A stretch of DNA of 64,000 bases, taken from the NCBI GenBank assembly GCA_021775755.1, contig JAJFHE010000059.1:1-64000 (forward strand). Direction: 5' to 3'. The stretch's first letter is position 1. Each line of letters opens with the position of its first letter. The stretch is from Hyphomicrobiales bacterium (GTDB lineage Bacteria; Pseudomonadota; Alphaproteobacteria; Rhizobiales; JAJFHB01). A program made the translations under genes and the position numbers. The notes beneath the pieces were generated by a model. The model did no database searches. It was not told where the DNA came from and saw only the letters and a program-made list of their open reading frames with translations. This document shows, in pieces, positions 1-8,371 of the stretch.

Positions 1-78
1 GCGCAACAGCGCCTCGCGCTTGAACTCGGAACTGAAACGTTTGTATCGACGTTTTGCCTTCGGTTTTGGATTCTGCAT
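1..78 (-). mobile_element. IS3-type transposase OrfA, N-terminal fragment (runs off left edge)
   Basis: Reading leftward from an ATG at 78, 26 codons are open to the window edge. The product is very basic (KAKRRYKRFSSEFKREALLR). A run of basic residues followed by F-x-x-EFKREA is how helix-turn-helix OrfA proteins of IS3-family elements begin. It is preceded at 79-125 by the presumed element end with a GGTGTCC core. Only the start of the element is visible, so whether it is intact cannot be judged. The family call rests on this short N-terminus and is an inference. Confidence 0.6.
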
Positions 79-125
79 CTGACACCTCCAAGCGCTCATA
101 GCGCCTCAGTTTAGGTGTCCACCAA
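79..125. repeat. Probable terminal region of the IS3-type element
   Basis: The bases between the transposase start and the unrelated downstream sequence carry TTAGGTGTCCACC, read leftward as GGTGGACACCTAA, which resembles IS3-family ends. The exact boundary and target duplication cannot be set because the other end lies outside the window. Confidence 0.4.
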
Positions 126-277
126 ACAAGGGCAAAACCACTTTTCGCCCTGCCACTGCCGGCATGAAAACGTCTTGAGTTGGGTGTTGCCGGACATCCA
201 TCCGAGTGGTGTCATCGGTCCGCGTTTATGAGTGCGCGGCGCGGTACGCCGGTCAATCCTTTCGGTATTCAGAGAGG

Positions 278-1120
278 CTACCCGCCCGCTGCCGGGTTCG
301 CCGTGCCTTCAAGTTCCTGCAGCTGCCGCCACCGGTCGGGTTGAGACACCATCTGGCGGATATAGGCGATGTTGGCGGCGACCTGTTCGGGCGGAAGCTC
401 GGTCGCAAGCACACGCTGTGCTTCGTCGAATTTCCCCTGCAGGCCAAGCACAAGCGCCAGATTCTGATTGAGCATGGTTTTGGTGCTCGCGTCGCCGGTA
501 CGGCCGAGCGCATTGCGCAGAATGGTCTCCGCCTCGTCCGGCGACCCCGAAAGGGCGTGCGACATGGCAAGATTGTTGTTCAGGGCGGTCTCGTTCGGCG
601 CCGATTTCAGGGCCGCCTCGTAATACTGCTGCGCGCGCTCGTGCTGGCGCATGCGGTCAAGAACCGTACCTTGCGCGGAGTAGAGCCGCCAGTCGGCGCC
701 GCCAAGCGCAATCGCCTTGTAGAGCACCTGGCTTGCTTCCTCGTACTGGCCGATCGTGCCGAGCGCCTTGCCGTAAGCGGCGAGCACCTGTTGATTTTGC
801 GGATTGTGAGTGGCGGCCTGACGCAGAACATTGGCGGCCAGATCATTGGAGCCGAACGCGGTGAGGCTGTTGGCGTACCTCAGTGCAATGCCCGCATCTT
901 GCGGATTTGCCTCCCACTGGCGCGCCAGATTGGTCGTATCCTGCACCGACATGCTCTGTGTGCTGGTGCTGCCGGTTACCAGATCGTCGACGGCGCTTGA
1001 GAAGAATGACGGGCCATCGCCTGACGTCTGGCAGGCGTTCAGCGAAATGCCGGTCGCGATGATGAGCCCGAGGCTGGCGGTTCTTACAGCCATCGCGGGC
1101 ACGTTGCGTTTGGTGCTCAT
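278..1120 (-). CDS. TPR-repeat lipoprotein, TadD-like
   Basis: The 280-residue protein starts with a lipoprotein signal: basic N-terminus, hydrophobic stretch and lipobox ending SLNAC, with the lipidated Cys at about residue 30. Residues of about 75-260 form successive tetratricopeptide repeats (for example the motifs around AYGKALGTIGQYEEA and ALNNNLAMSHALSGSPDEA). This architecture matches TadD-like and other outer-membrane-associated TPR assembly lipoproteins, which scaffold pilus secretin complexes. No other tad genes are nearby, so pilus involvement is not supported by context. It is divergent from the aminopeptidase gene across about 155 bp. Confidence 0.75.
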   Translation of the reverse strand: MSTKRNVPAMAVRTASLGLIIATGISLNACQTSGDGPSFFSSAVDDLVTGSTSTQSMSVQDTTNLARQWEANPQDAGIALRYANSLTAFGSNDLAANVLRQAATHNPQNQQVLAAYGKALGTIGQYEEASQVLYKAIALGGADWRLYSAQGTVLDRMRQHERAQQYYEAALKSAPNETALNNNLAMSHALSGSPDEAETILRNALGRTGDASTKTMLNQNLALVLGLQGKFDEAQRVLATELPPEQVAANIAYIRQMVSQPDRWRQLQELEGTANPAAGG

Positions 1121-1275
1121 GGGTACCCTTCACCGTCGTCCTGAGTGGGGGATTTGGGCGGGCACGCTCCTGCGGCCCTTGTCCCAATCAGAAATAAACG
1201 ATTAACCCTAACCGACCGTAAACTGGTATCAATTTGCCAACACGCTGCGATGTGTGGCGGCGAAAAGATTGCAAC

Positions 1276-2691
1276 ATGTTTGGGGGCGAGGCCTTGAGCG
1301 AACTGCTTCTGAAAAACACCAAAGCAAACCGCAACCGGGCAGTCCCCGTCGTGCGGGTGAGCGCTGAAAAACTGGCTGCGGTGAAAAAGGCATTGAGCCC
1401 TGAACACCGCGCCTGGATCGACGCGAACGGCTTCAAGGCCGGCACCGGTGCCTTGCTCGCGCTGCCCGGTGCGGATGGCCGGATTGCCAAGGTCCTGTTC
1501 GGTGCCGGGTCCGGGGACGGTCGTTCTCCAGACGACCCGTTTGCCCCGGGGACACTCGTGTCAAAACTGCCCAAGGGTATCTATCGTTTCGAGGGGCGAC
1601 TGCCGCGGGCCGAACTTGCCGCTCTGTCATGGCTTCTGGACGCCTATCGTTTCGACCGCTACCGCAGCGTCGGCAAGCCGGCCGCGCGGCTGGTCGCGCC
1701 GGACGGCACGGATGTCGATGCCCTGAAGCGGATATCTGAGGCCGTTACGCTGACCCGCGATCTCATCAACACTCCGGCCGACGACATGGGGCCCGGCGAA
1801 CTTGAAACGGCAATGCGGAGCCTGGCACGCGGCCACAAGGCGCGTGTGAGCGTAGTGAAAGGGGGAGATCTTCTGAAAAAGAATTTTCCGCTCATTCACG
1901 CGGTCGGACGTGCCAGCGACCGTGCGCCGCGCCTCATCGACATGAGCTGGGGTCCGGCCAAAGCTCCCAAGGTAACTCTTGTCGGAAAGGGCGTCTGCTT
2001 CGACACCGGCGGGCTCAACCTCAAACCGGGCAGTTCGATGGCGCTGATGAAAAAGGACATGGGTGGCGCCGCCAATGTTCTCGGGCTCGCATCGATGATT
2101 ATGGCGGCAAAACTGCCGGTGCGGCTGCGCGTGCTGGTGCCTGCCGTCGATAACAACGTTTCCGCCAACGCATTCCGCCCGGGCGACGTGTTCCCAAGCC
2201 GTGCCGGATTGAGCGTTGAGATCGGCAACACGGACGCGGAAGGCCGCCTCGTACTTGCCGATGCCCTGGCGCTGGCCGATGCGGAAAAACCCGATCTTCT
2301 CGTCGACATGGCAACGCTTACCGGCGCCGCCCGTGTGGCGCTGGGTCCCGACCTGCCGCCGTTTTACACCGATGACGACAAGCTCGCCGGCGACATCGCC
2401 CGCATGGCCGGCGCGCAGCACGATCCATTGTGGCGGATGCCATTCTGGAACCGCTATGACGGCTGGCTTGACAGCAAGATCGCCGATGTCAATCACATCT
2501 CCGAGGGCGGTTTCGCGGGCTCGCTGACAGCTGCCCTCTTCCTGCGCAGATTCGTTGCGAACACGTCCGCCTATGTGCATTTCGACGTCTATGGCTGGAC
2601 GCCCTCGGCGATCCCCGGGCATCCCCACGGCGGCGCGGCGCAAGGCATCCGTGCACTCTTTGCGGTGATCGGCGAGCGGTATGCGAAGTAA
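1276..2691 (+). CDS. Leucyl aminopeptidase family (M17) metallopeptidase
   Basis: Cytosolic peptidase releasing N-terminal amino acids from peptides. The C-terminal catalytic domain carries the M17 metal-binding elements: a VGKGVCFDTGG segment at about residues 236-246 and the family signature NTDAEGRLVLADAL at about 318-331. The first 150 residues are the variable M17 N-terminal domain. The frame is open to a TTG at 1234, but the ATG at 1276 is preferred because the extra 14 residues (MPTRCDVWRRKDCN) do not look like protein. At 471 residues it is of normal length. A MarR-type regulator and an NlpC/P60 peptidase follow on the same strand. PepA versus PepB type cannot be told by eye. Confidence 0.9.
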   Translation: MFGGEALSELLLKNTKANRNRAVPVVRVSAEKLAAVKKALSPEHRAWIDANGFKAGTGALLALPGADGRIAKVLFGAGSGDGRSPDDPFAPGTLVSKLPKGIYRFEGRLPRAELAALSWLLDAYRFDRYRSVGKPAARLVAPDGTDVDALKRISEAVTLTRDLINTPADDMGPGELETAMRSLARGHKARVSVVKGGDLLKKNFPLIHAVGRASDRAPRLIDMSWGPAKAPKVTLVGKGVCFDTGGLNLKPGSSMALMKKDMGGAANVLGLASMIMAAKLPVRLRVLVPAVDNNVSANAFRPGDVFPSRAGLSVEIGNTDAEGRLVLADALALADAEKPDLLVDMATLTGAARVALGPDLPPFYTDDDKLAGDIARMAGAQHDPLWRMPFWNRYDGWLDSKIADVNHISEGGFAGSLTAALFLRRFVANTSAYVHFDVYGWTPSAIPGHPHGGAAQGIRALFAVIGERYAK

Positions 2692-2792
2692 CCCACCTGC
2701 GTCCACTGCTTGCGCTTGATTGTATCGCCGTTAAAATGGTACGGATCCGAAACGATTTCCGGTGCATGGTGGCACCGGCCCTTTTTTGATGG

Positions 2793-3149
2793 GTGAGAAT
2801 GGGACCGGAACTCTCCACAGCCCAGGCCCTGCAGTTGTGGCACGACGCGAGCCTCGATCTTGTGCATGACGACAAGCCGGATCTGACTGTCCGGCAGATG
2901 TCGATCCTGCTGACCATCTATCTCGAGGCGCCGCCGCATACGGTGCGCGGGCTCGCACAAAAGCTGCGTGTATCTAAGCCGGTCATCACCCGCGCCCTCA
3001 ATGCCATGGGTAAAATGGGGCTCGTGAGCCGGCGCCGCGACGATGCCGACCGCCGCAATGTCCTGGTGCAGCGCACGGTCGAGGGATCACTCTATGTTGA
3101 GTATCTTGCCGATCTCCTGTCACGCCGGGCGGCGGAGCTGCGGCTGTGA
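2793..3149 (+). CDS. MarR-family winged-helix transcriptional regulator
   Basis: A 118-residue protein starting at GTG 2793 (or ATG 2799, two codons in). Residues of about 30-100 form a winged helix-turn-helix: LTVRQMSILLTIYLEAPP, then recognition-helix sequence SKPVITRALNAMGKMGLVSR and the basic wing RRRDDADRRNVLV, the MarR DxRxx-type wing. It is shorter than typical MarR proteins (about 140 residues), lacking part of the dimerisation helices. Its stop overlaps the GTG start of the next gene, so the two are probably translationally coupled. The ligand and targets are unknown. Confidence 0.8.
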   Translation: MRMGPELSTAQALQLWHDASLDLVHDDKPDLTVRQMSILLTIYLEAPPHTVRGLAQKLRVSKPVITRALNAMGKMGLVSRRRDDADRRNVLVQRTVEGSLYVEYLADLLSRRAAELRL

Positions 3150-4006
3150 GCAAAGGGCTCGATCCAAGGCTCCACCCCTATCGCTCCGACCTTGCGGCGG
3201 CACATCTTGAGGGCCGCGTCGAAGCAGCCCGCTTTGTGGCCGGCGTTGAGGCCTATGTCGCGGAGCCTTCCGCGCCTGTGCACGGCGCACCGCGCCGCGA
3301 TGGCGAAATGACGAGCGAAGCGCTCTTCGGTGAAGCCGTTACCGTTTACGAGGAACATGAAGGGTGGGCCTGGGTGCAACTGCGCGATGATGGATATGTC
3401 GGCTATGTTCCGGCGAATGCGCTGAAACCCGGAACGTTTGCGGCGACGCACCGCATTTGCGTGCCGCGGACTTTCCTGTTCCCGGAGCCCGATATCAAAT
3501 CCATCCCGATGACATCTCTGCCGTTTTCCGCGTCGGTGGCGGGCACGATGGGAGAGGGAGACTTCATGGCAGTGAAGGGAGGCGGGTTCATTTATGCAAA
3601 ACACGTCCGTCCTCTCGATCACATGGCGGACGACTGGGTCGCGGTGGCGGAGAGCTTTCTCGGGGCTCCTTACCTTTGGGGCGGCAAAACCATTGCCGGC
3701 CTTGACTGTTCAGGCCTTGTCCAGGTGTCGGCGCGTGCCGCCGGTCACGATGTGCCGCGCGACAGCGACATGATGCGTGAAAACTTTGGCGCTGCCTTGC
3801 CGGGCGATCACGACGGCCTCGCGCGCGGCGATGTTGTGTTCTGGAAAGGCCATGTCGGCATCATGCGCGATGCCGAAACGCTCCTCCACGCCAACGCTCA
3901 TCACTTGCTGTGCGTCAGTGAGCCTTTGGGAGATGCCGTAAAGCGCATCGAACCCGCGGCCGGGCAGGTCCTCCAGATCAACCGGCCCGCCGGCGTCCCT
4001 GCTTGA
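3146..4006 (+). CDS. NlpC/P60 family cell-wall peptidase with SH3-like domains
   Basis: A 286-residue protein with GTG start at 3146, overlapping the preceding stop by 4 bp. Residues of about 40-150 hold bacterial SH3-like segments (GWAWVQLRDDGYVGYVP). From about residue 160 there is an NlpC/P60 (C40) domain with the catalytic Cys in GLDCSGLVQ and a His in GHVGIM. These enzymes cut the D-Glu/meso-DAP bond in peptidoglycan stem peptides. I see no signal peptide; the alphaproteobacterial dipeptidyl-peptidase VI group has similar cytosolic members acting in muropeptide recycling. Pairing with an aminopeptidase gene fits peptide turnover. Confidence 0.85.
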   Translation: MSKGLDPRLHPYRSDLAAAHLEGRVEAARFVAGVEAYVAEPSAPVHGAPRRDGEMTSEALFGEAVTVYEEHEGWAWVQLRDDGYVGYVPANALKPGTFAATHRICVPRTFLFPEPDIKSIPMTSLPFSASVAGTMGEGDFMAVKGGGFIYAKHVRPLDHMADDWVAVAESFLGAPYLWGGKTIAGLDCSGLVQVSARAAGHDVPRDSDMMRENFGAALPGDHDGLARGDVVFWKGHVGIMRDAETLLHANAHHLLCVSEPLGDAVKRIEPAAGQVLQINRPAGVPA

Positions 4007-4065
4007 CGCGTCACCGGCGTCAGCGCAATTTGTGACCCCGTTCCGGTGCAATCGGCGCTCATCAC

Positions 4066-4959
4066 ATGACCCATGCTCCAGCGGCGCCCGTGCGTATCTG
4101 GCGCTCACTTACACCGACCATGCGCGGTATCGCGCTGATGATCGTGTCGACGCTCGGGTTCGCCGGCATGCATGTGCTGATCCGTTATGTTTCGCGCGAA
4201 GTCGACCCCATACAGATCGCGTTCCTGCGGAACTTTTTCGGACTGATCGTCTTCCTGCCGATCTTCATGCGAGAGGGATTCGGCTTCCTGCGCACCGACC
4301 GCATCGTCATGCATGGCGTGCGTGCCGGTCTCAACGTCATCGCCATGTTTGCGTATTTCACGGCCCTCTCCATCGCACCGATCGCCCGGGTTACGGCGCT
4401 TGCGTTCTCCGCGCCGCTGTTTGCCGCCGTTCTTGGCGTCGTGGTTTTGCATGAGCGTTTCCGGGCGCGGCGATGGGCGGCGATCGTAATCGGGTTCGTT
4501 GGCACAATCGTGATCCTGCGCCCCGGTGTCATTCCGCTCGATCTGGGCTCCGTGCTGGTGCTGTTCTCCGCCGGCGTATGGGGTGTCATCATGATCATGA
4601 TCAAGGTGCTGTCGCGCACCGAATCGAGCATGACGATTACCGGTTACATGAACATTCTCCTGAGTGTGCTGTCCGTCGGCCCGGCGCTATACGTCTGGTC
4701 TGCGCCATCGGCTGAAATGTGGGCCTGGCTGGTCCTCATCGGCGTCAGCGGCACAATTGCCCAGATCGCCCTTGCACAATCCTTCAAGGAAGCTGAAACG
4801 ACTGCCGTGCTTCCTTTCGACTTCCTCAAGCTGGTCTGGGTAACGCTCATGGGGGCGTGGATATTTGCGGAGATCCCCGATCTCCTGACCTGGGTGGGTG
4901 CCGCTATCGTATTTGAGTCAGGTTTCTATATCGCCTATCGCGAGCGTCGGGCGGGCTAA
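4066..4959 (+). CDS. DMT-superfamily (EamA) transporter
   Basis: A 297-residue inner-membrane protein with about ten hydrophobic segments and two internally similar EamA halves (roughly residues 15-145 and 155-290). A hallmark is the acidic/aromatic joint ALSIAPIARVTALAFSAPLF in the first half and QSFKEAETTAVLPFDFLKL in the second. EamA proteins export amino acids or other small metabolites; the substrate cannot be told from sequence. It follows the NlpC/P60 gene by 59 bp and ends 3 bp before the MaoC gene. Confidence 0.88.
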   Translation: MTHAPAAPVRIWRSLTPTMRGIALMIVSTLGFAGMHVLIRYVSREVDPIQIAFLRNFFGLIVFLPIFMREGFGFLRTDRIVMHGVRAGLNVIAMFAYFTALSIAPIARVTALAFSAPLFAAVLGVVVLHERFRARRWAAIVIGFVGTIVILRPGVIPLDLGSVLVLFSAGVWGVIMIMIKVLSRTESSMTITGYMNILLSVLSVGPALYVWSAPSAEMWAWLVLIGVSGTIAQIALAQSFKEAETTAVLPFDFLKLVWVTLMGAWIFAEIPDLLTWVGAAIVFESGFYIAYRERRAG

Positions 4960-4962
4960 ACG

Positions 4963-5427
4963 ATGGATCATACAATGAGTGATTTCTACTTCGAGGACTT
5001 TGAGCCGGGACAAAGCTTCGTCACCAAAGAGGCAACGATCGGCGAAGCGGAGATGCTCGAGTTCGCGCTGAAATACGATCCGCAGCCGTTTCATGTCGAC
5101 AGGGAAGCGGCGGAGCGCTCGATCTACGGCGGATTGATATCTAGCGGAATGCTGACCTCGGCGGTGTCTTTCCGCCTGTGGTACGACATGGGCATCATGA
5201 AGTCCGCGTCACTTGGATCGCCCGGCATGGACGACGTGCGCTGGCCGGCACCGGTGCGTCCGGGCGATACGATCCATGTAGTGGTTGATGTGATCGACAA
5301 GCGGCCATCGCGGTCGAAACCGGACCGCGGCCTAGTGAGCCTGCAGTACACCGTAAGGAACCAGGACGGCGTCACCGTCATGAGCTACCGGACGATGCAA
5401 TTGATTGCGTGCCGGAAGATCAGATAG
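4963..5427 (+). CDS. MaoC-like (R)-specific enoyl-CoA hydratase-family protein
   Basis: A 154-residue hot-dog-fold protein. The hydratase-2 motif is visible: YDPQPFHVD at about residues 44-52, giving the catalytic Asp/His pair, followed by YGGLISSGMLT. Family members hydrate enoyl-CoA or act as thioester dehydratases. The start is ATG 4963, or ATG 4975 four codons in; neither has a clear ribosome-binding site. It lies 3 bp after the exporter stop, so co-transcription is likely. Its stop overlaps the convergent flavin oxidoreductase stop by 8 bp. Confidence 0.85.
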   Translation: MDHTMSDFYFEDFEPGQSFVTKEATIGEAEMLEFALKYDPQPFHVDREAAERSIYGGLISSGMLTSAVSFRLWYDMGIMKSASLGSPGMDDVRWPAPVRPGDTIHVVVDVIDKRPSRSKPDRGLVSLQYTVRNQDGVTVMSYRTMQLIACRKIR

Positions 5428-7387
5428 CAAGCGCCGCCATCATGCCTTCATAGACCGCCTCTTCGGCCGAGCGTGGCGAGAGGCAGTCACCAGCGAGATG
5501 AAGCTCTATGCCGTCGAGGCCATTCAGTTCCTGCTCGAGCGCGGTTTCCGGTGCATGTCCCTGCGCCAGAACCACCGTGTCGACATCCTCGCAGATAATG
5601 GCATCGCCGGTAATCGAGTGCTGGAGATACGCGCTGTCGGCATCGGCGCCGAAGAGGTTTGCGTAAGGAATAATTTCAACGCCCAGCCGGTGCAGTTTGC
5701 CCGCCCAGTGATCGCGCAGATAGGGCTGCAGTTCCTGGCCCGCATGCAGTCCATTAACGGCAAGGCGAACGTGGTGTCCATCGAGCGCCAGTTTTTCGGC
5801 AATGCCCATTCCGACCCAGTCGCAGCGCCAGTCGGCGATCAACACGCGCGAGCCCGGATTGGCATGCGCCTGCAATAAAGCCCAGGCATCGACGACATGT
5901 GCCTCTTCCGCGCCCTCTACAGGGGGCAGATAAGGCGTGGCTCCGGTAGCAATGATGACGGCTTCGGCGTTCCCGCCTTCAACATCCGCTTTCGTCAATC
6001 GCGTGTTCCGTCGGACATCGACATTGAGCCGGTCCAGTTCCGCTTCAAGATTGGTCACAAGGCCGCCGAACTCATCGCGGCCGGGCAGCATCTGCGCAAG
6101 CAGAGCCTGACCGCCGAGCCGGCGTTCTGCCTCAAACAGCGTGACCCGGTGGCCGCGCTCTGTCGCAACGCATGCGGCCTTCATGCCTGCCGGACCACCG
6201 CCTCCGACAAAAACGGTTTTTGGCGCGCCAGCAGTTCCGATACTGCCGAGCGTGCGTTCACGACCTGAGACCGGATGTTGAATGCACGAAATCGAACAAC
6301 CCATATGAAAATGCCCGATACAGGCCTGATTGCAGCCGATACAGGCGCGGATCTCGTCCACCCGTCCGTCGCGCGCCTTGTTCGCCATCTCTTCGTCGGC
6401 GATCATCGCGCGCGTCATGCCGCACATATCAGCCTGGGCCTCGGCCAGTATGCGCTCGGCAATCTGCGGCTGGTTGATGCGTCCGGCAACGAACACCGGC
6501 AGGCCCGTTGCTTCCCGCAGGCGCGCGGAGTGTGGCGCGACGTAGCCGTGCTCAATGCTCATCGGCGGCACTACATGGATGGAACCGCCCAACCCCGCCA
6601 TCGATCCAACGGTCGTGTTCACGTAGTCGATCAGTTTCTCGCCACCGAGTGCCGCCGCGACACGCAGGGCGTCCTCTTCGGACAGCCCGCCGGGCTCGAT
6701 CTCGCCGGCTGAAATCCGGATACCGATCACGAGGTCATCGCCGGCACCGCGTCGCATTGCCGAAAGCGCCATGCGCAGCGCCCGCATGCGGTTGTCGAAG
6801 TCGCCGCCAAACCGGTCCCGGCGTTTGTTCACCTGCGGGTTCAGGAACTGCGCGAACAAAAGCCCGTGGCTGACCAGCAGCTCGATGCCGTCAAGCCCGG
6901 CTTCGGCGAAACGCTTCGCCGCTGCGCCGGCGCTTTCGATAATGTCATCGATCATATCCGCCGGCATTTCCCGCGGCATCGTGTGGAACCGGTTGTCGGG
7001 CACCGGAGAGGGTGCATAGACGACGCCCCGCCGCCCGCCCATCAGGCGCTGCGTGCAACGGCCCGAATGCGATAGTTGCCCGAACACGCGTCCGCCGTGC
7101 CGGTGCACGGCATCGGCAATGGCGCGGTAGCCTGGAATGCAGTCGTCGCTGTCGGTGCGGATTTCCGGCGAGTCGGTAAAGGACGAGGAGTGGAATCGCG
7201 ACGATTCAACGACAATGAGACCGGCACCGCCGCGCGCGCGGGCCTCGTGATAGGCGGCAAGATCTTCGCTCGGGCGCCCATCCCGTGCGAGCCACGTCTG
7301 GTGCCCGGTCGACAGGACGCGGTTGCGGATCTCGGTTTCTCTGATTTTCAGCGGCGAGAACAGCAGGGGAAACGGCATGGATGGCAC
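5420..7387 (-). CDS. NADH:flavin oxidoreductase with 4Fe-4S cluster (2,4-dienoyl-CoA reductase/TMADH-like)
   Basis: A 655-residue three-part enzyme. Residues 1-340 form an FMN-binding TIM barrel of the Old Yellow Enzyme type (ending in MCGMTRAMIADEEMANK). Cysteines follow in CIGCNQACIG and GCSISC, the C-x2-C-x3-C...C pattern that binds a 4Fe-4S cluster. From about residue 385 an FAD/NAD(P) dinucleotide fold starts with VFVGGGGPAGMKAA. Family members include FadH (2,4-dienoyl-CoA reductase), trimethylamine dehydrogenase, and stachydrine/N-methylproline demethylases; eye inspection cannot choose among them. It is the last gene of the minus-strand run with the dehydrogenase and the Yej transporter. 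Confidence 0.88.
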   Translation of the reverse strand: MPSMPFPLLFSPLKIRETEIRNRVLSTGHQTWLARDGRPSEDLAAYHEARARGGAGLIVVESSRFHSSSFTDSPEIRTDSDDCIPGYRAIADAVHRHGGRVFGQLSHSGRCTQRLMGGRRGVVYAPSPVPDNRFHTMPREMPADMIDDIIESAGAAAKRFAEAGLDGIELLVSHGLLFAQFLNPQVNKRRDRFGGDFDNRMRALRMALSAMRRGAGDDLVIGIRISAGEIEPGGLSEEDALRVAAALGGEKLIDYVNTTVGSMAGLGGSIHVVPPMSIEHGYVAPHSARLREATGLPVFVAGRINQPQIAERILAEAQADMCGMTRAMIADEEMANKARDGRVDEIRACIGCNQACIGHFHMGCSISCIQHPVSGRERTLGSIGTAGAPKTVFVGGGGPAGMKAACVATERGHRVTLFEAERRLGGQALLAQMLPGRDEFGGLVTNLEAELDRLNVDVRRNTRLTKADVEGGNAEAVIIATGATPYLPPVEGAEEAHVVDAWALLQAHANPGSRVLIADWRCDWVGMGIAEKLALDGHHVRLAVNGLHAGQELQPYLRDHWAGKLHRLGVEIIPYANLFGADADSAYLQHSITGDAIICEDVDTVVLAQGHAPETALEQELNGLDGIELHLAGDCLSPRSAEEAVYEGMMAALAI

Positions 7388-7392
7388 TCCGG

Positions 7393-8337
7393 TCAGTAAC
7401 CGTTAGCCGGGTTGGCAATGTTCTCCAAGGCTTCGCCGGTACGGTGGCGTTTGATCTGTTTGAGGATGTAAGCGTTAATGGCACGCGGGTCCGACACGGC
7501 GGAATTATGCGGTGTGACCGTAACGCGGGGGTGCGTCCACAAAGGACTGTGCGGGGGAAGAGGCTCTTCCTCGAACACATCTAGCGTCGCGGCGTATAGG
7601 TCGCCGCCGTCCAGTGCCGCGACAATATCCTCTTCGACCTGTAACTCGCCGCGGCCGGCGTTGATCACCACCGGCCCGTCGCCAGGGCCGTCTTTGGCAA
7701 GTTCCTTGAACACGAAAGCATTCAGGATGCCGCGCGTGTCCGGCGTCAGCGGCAAGAGGCAGACCAGGATGTCGGTGCGGTTGAGGAATGCTTTGAGCTC
7801 GCCGCGGCCCTGGAAACTGTCGATGCCGTCCATGTGCTTGCGCGATTGGCTCCAGCCTGCCACCTTGAACCCCATCATCATCAGCTTGCGGGCGGCATCG
7901 GATCCAAGTTCGCCCATGCCCATGATGCCGACGCGGGTTTCATTGGCGCCGGCCTGGCTCAAGCCGCGCCATTTGCGTTCCGACTGGAAGTGATCGTAGA
8001 TGCGCTGGCGCCGATGGTGCCACAGCACATGCATCATGACGTATTCGCTCATGCGCATGGTGAGATTGGCATCGACAACGCGCACCACCGGTACGCCTTC
8101 AGGCAGGTCGCCGACACGGAAGATATGATCGACGCCCGCGCCGAGCGAGAAGATTGCCTTGAGGTTGGGCATCTCAAGCAGCGCCCCCGCCGGCGGCTTC
8201 CACACAAGAGCGAACTCGATGTCCTTGACGCGGCCAACGTCGGGCCAGACCCGCAGGTCGAGCGACGTATCGAGATGCCGCATGGCGCGCAGCCACTCCT
8301 CCGGCGGCCAGTCGTCAAGGATATAAAGAAATGCCAT
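7393..8337 (-). CDS. GhrA-like D-2-hydroxyacid dehydrogenase
   Basis: A 314-residue NAD(P)-dependent 2-hydroxyacid dehydrogenase. The nucleotide-binding motif GIMGMGELGSDAARKL sits near residue 140. The SLGAGVDHI segment, NAGRGELQVEEDIVAALDGG and EEPLPPHSPLWTHPRVTVTPH near the C-terminus match the glyoxylate/hydroxypyruvate reductase A (GhrA) group, which reduces glyoxylate and hydroxypyruvate. It lies 34 bp downstream of the YejF gene and 5 bp upstream of the flavin oxidoreductase, suggesting one transcript. The true substrate is unknown. Confidence 0.88.
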   Translation of the reverse strand: MAFLYILDDWPPEEWLRAMRHLDTSLDLRVWPDVGRVKDIEFALVWKPPAGALLEMPNLKAIFSLGAGVDHIFRVGDLPEGVPVVRVVDANLTMRMSEYVMMHVLWHHRRQRIYDHFQSERKWRGLSQAGANETRVGIMGMGELGSDAARKLMMMGFKVAGWSQSRKHMDGIDSFQGRGELKAFLNRTDILVCLLPLTPDTRGILNAFVFKELAKDGPGDGPVVINAGRGELQVEEDIVAALDGGDLYAATLDVFEEEPLPPHSPLWTHPRVTVTPHNSAVSDPRAINAYILKQIKRHRTGEALENIANPANGY

Positions 8338-8371
8338 CAGGTCAGATGTTCCGGTAAAAGGCGGAAGCCCC

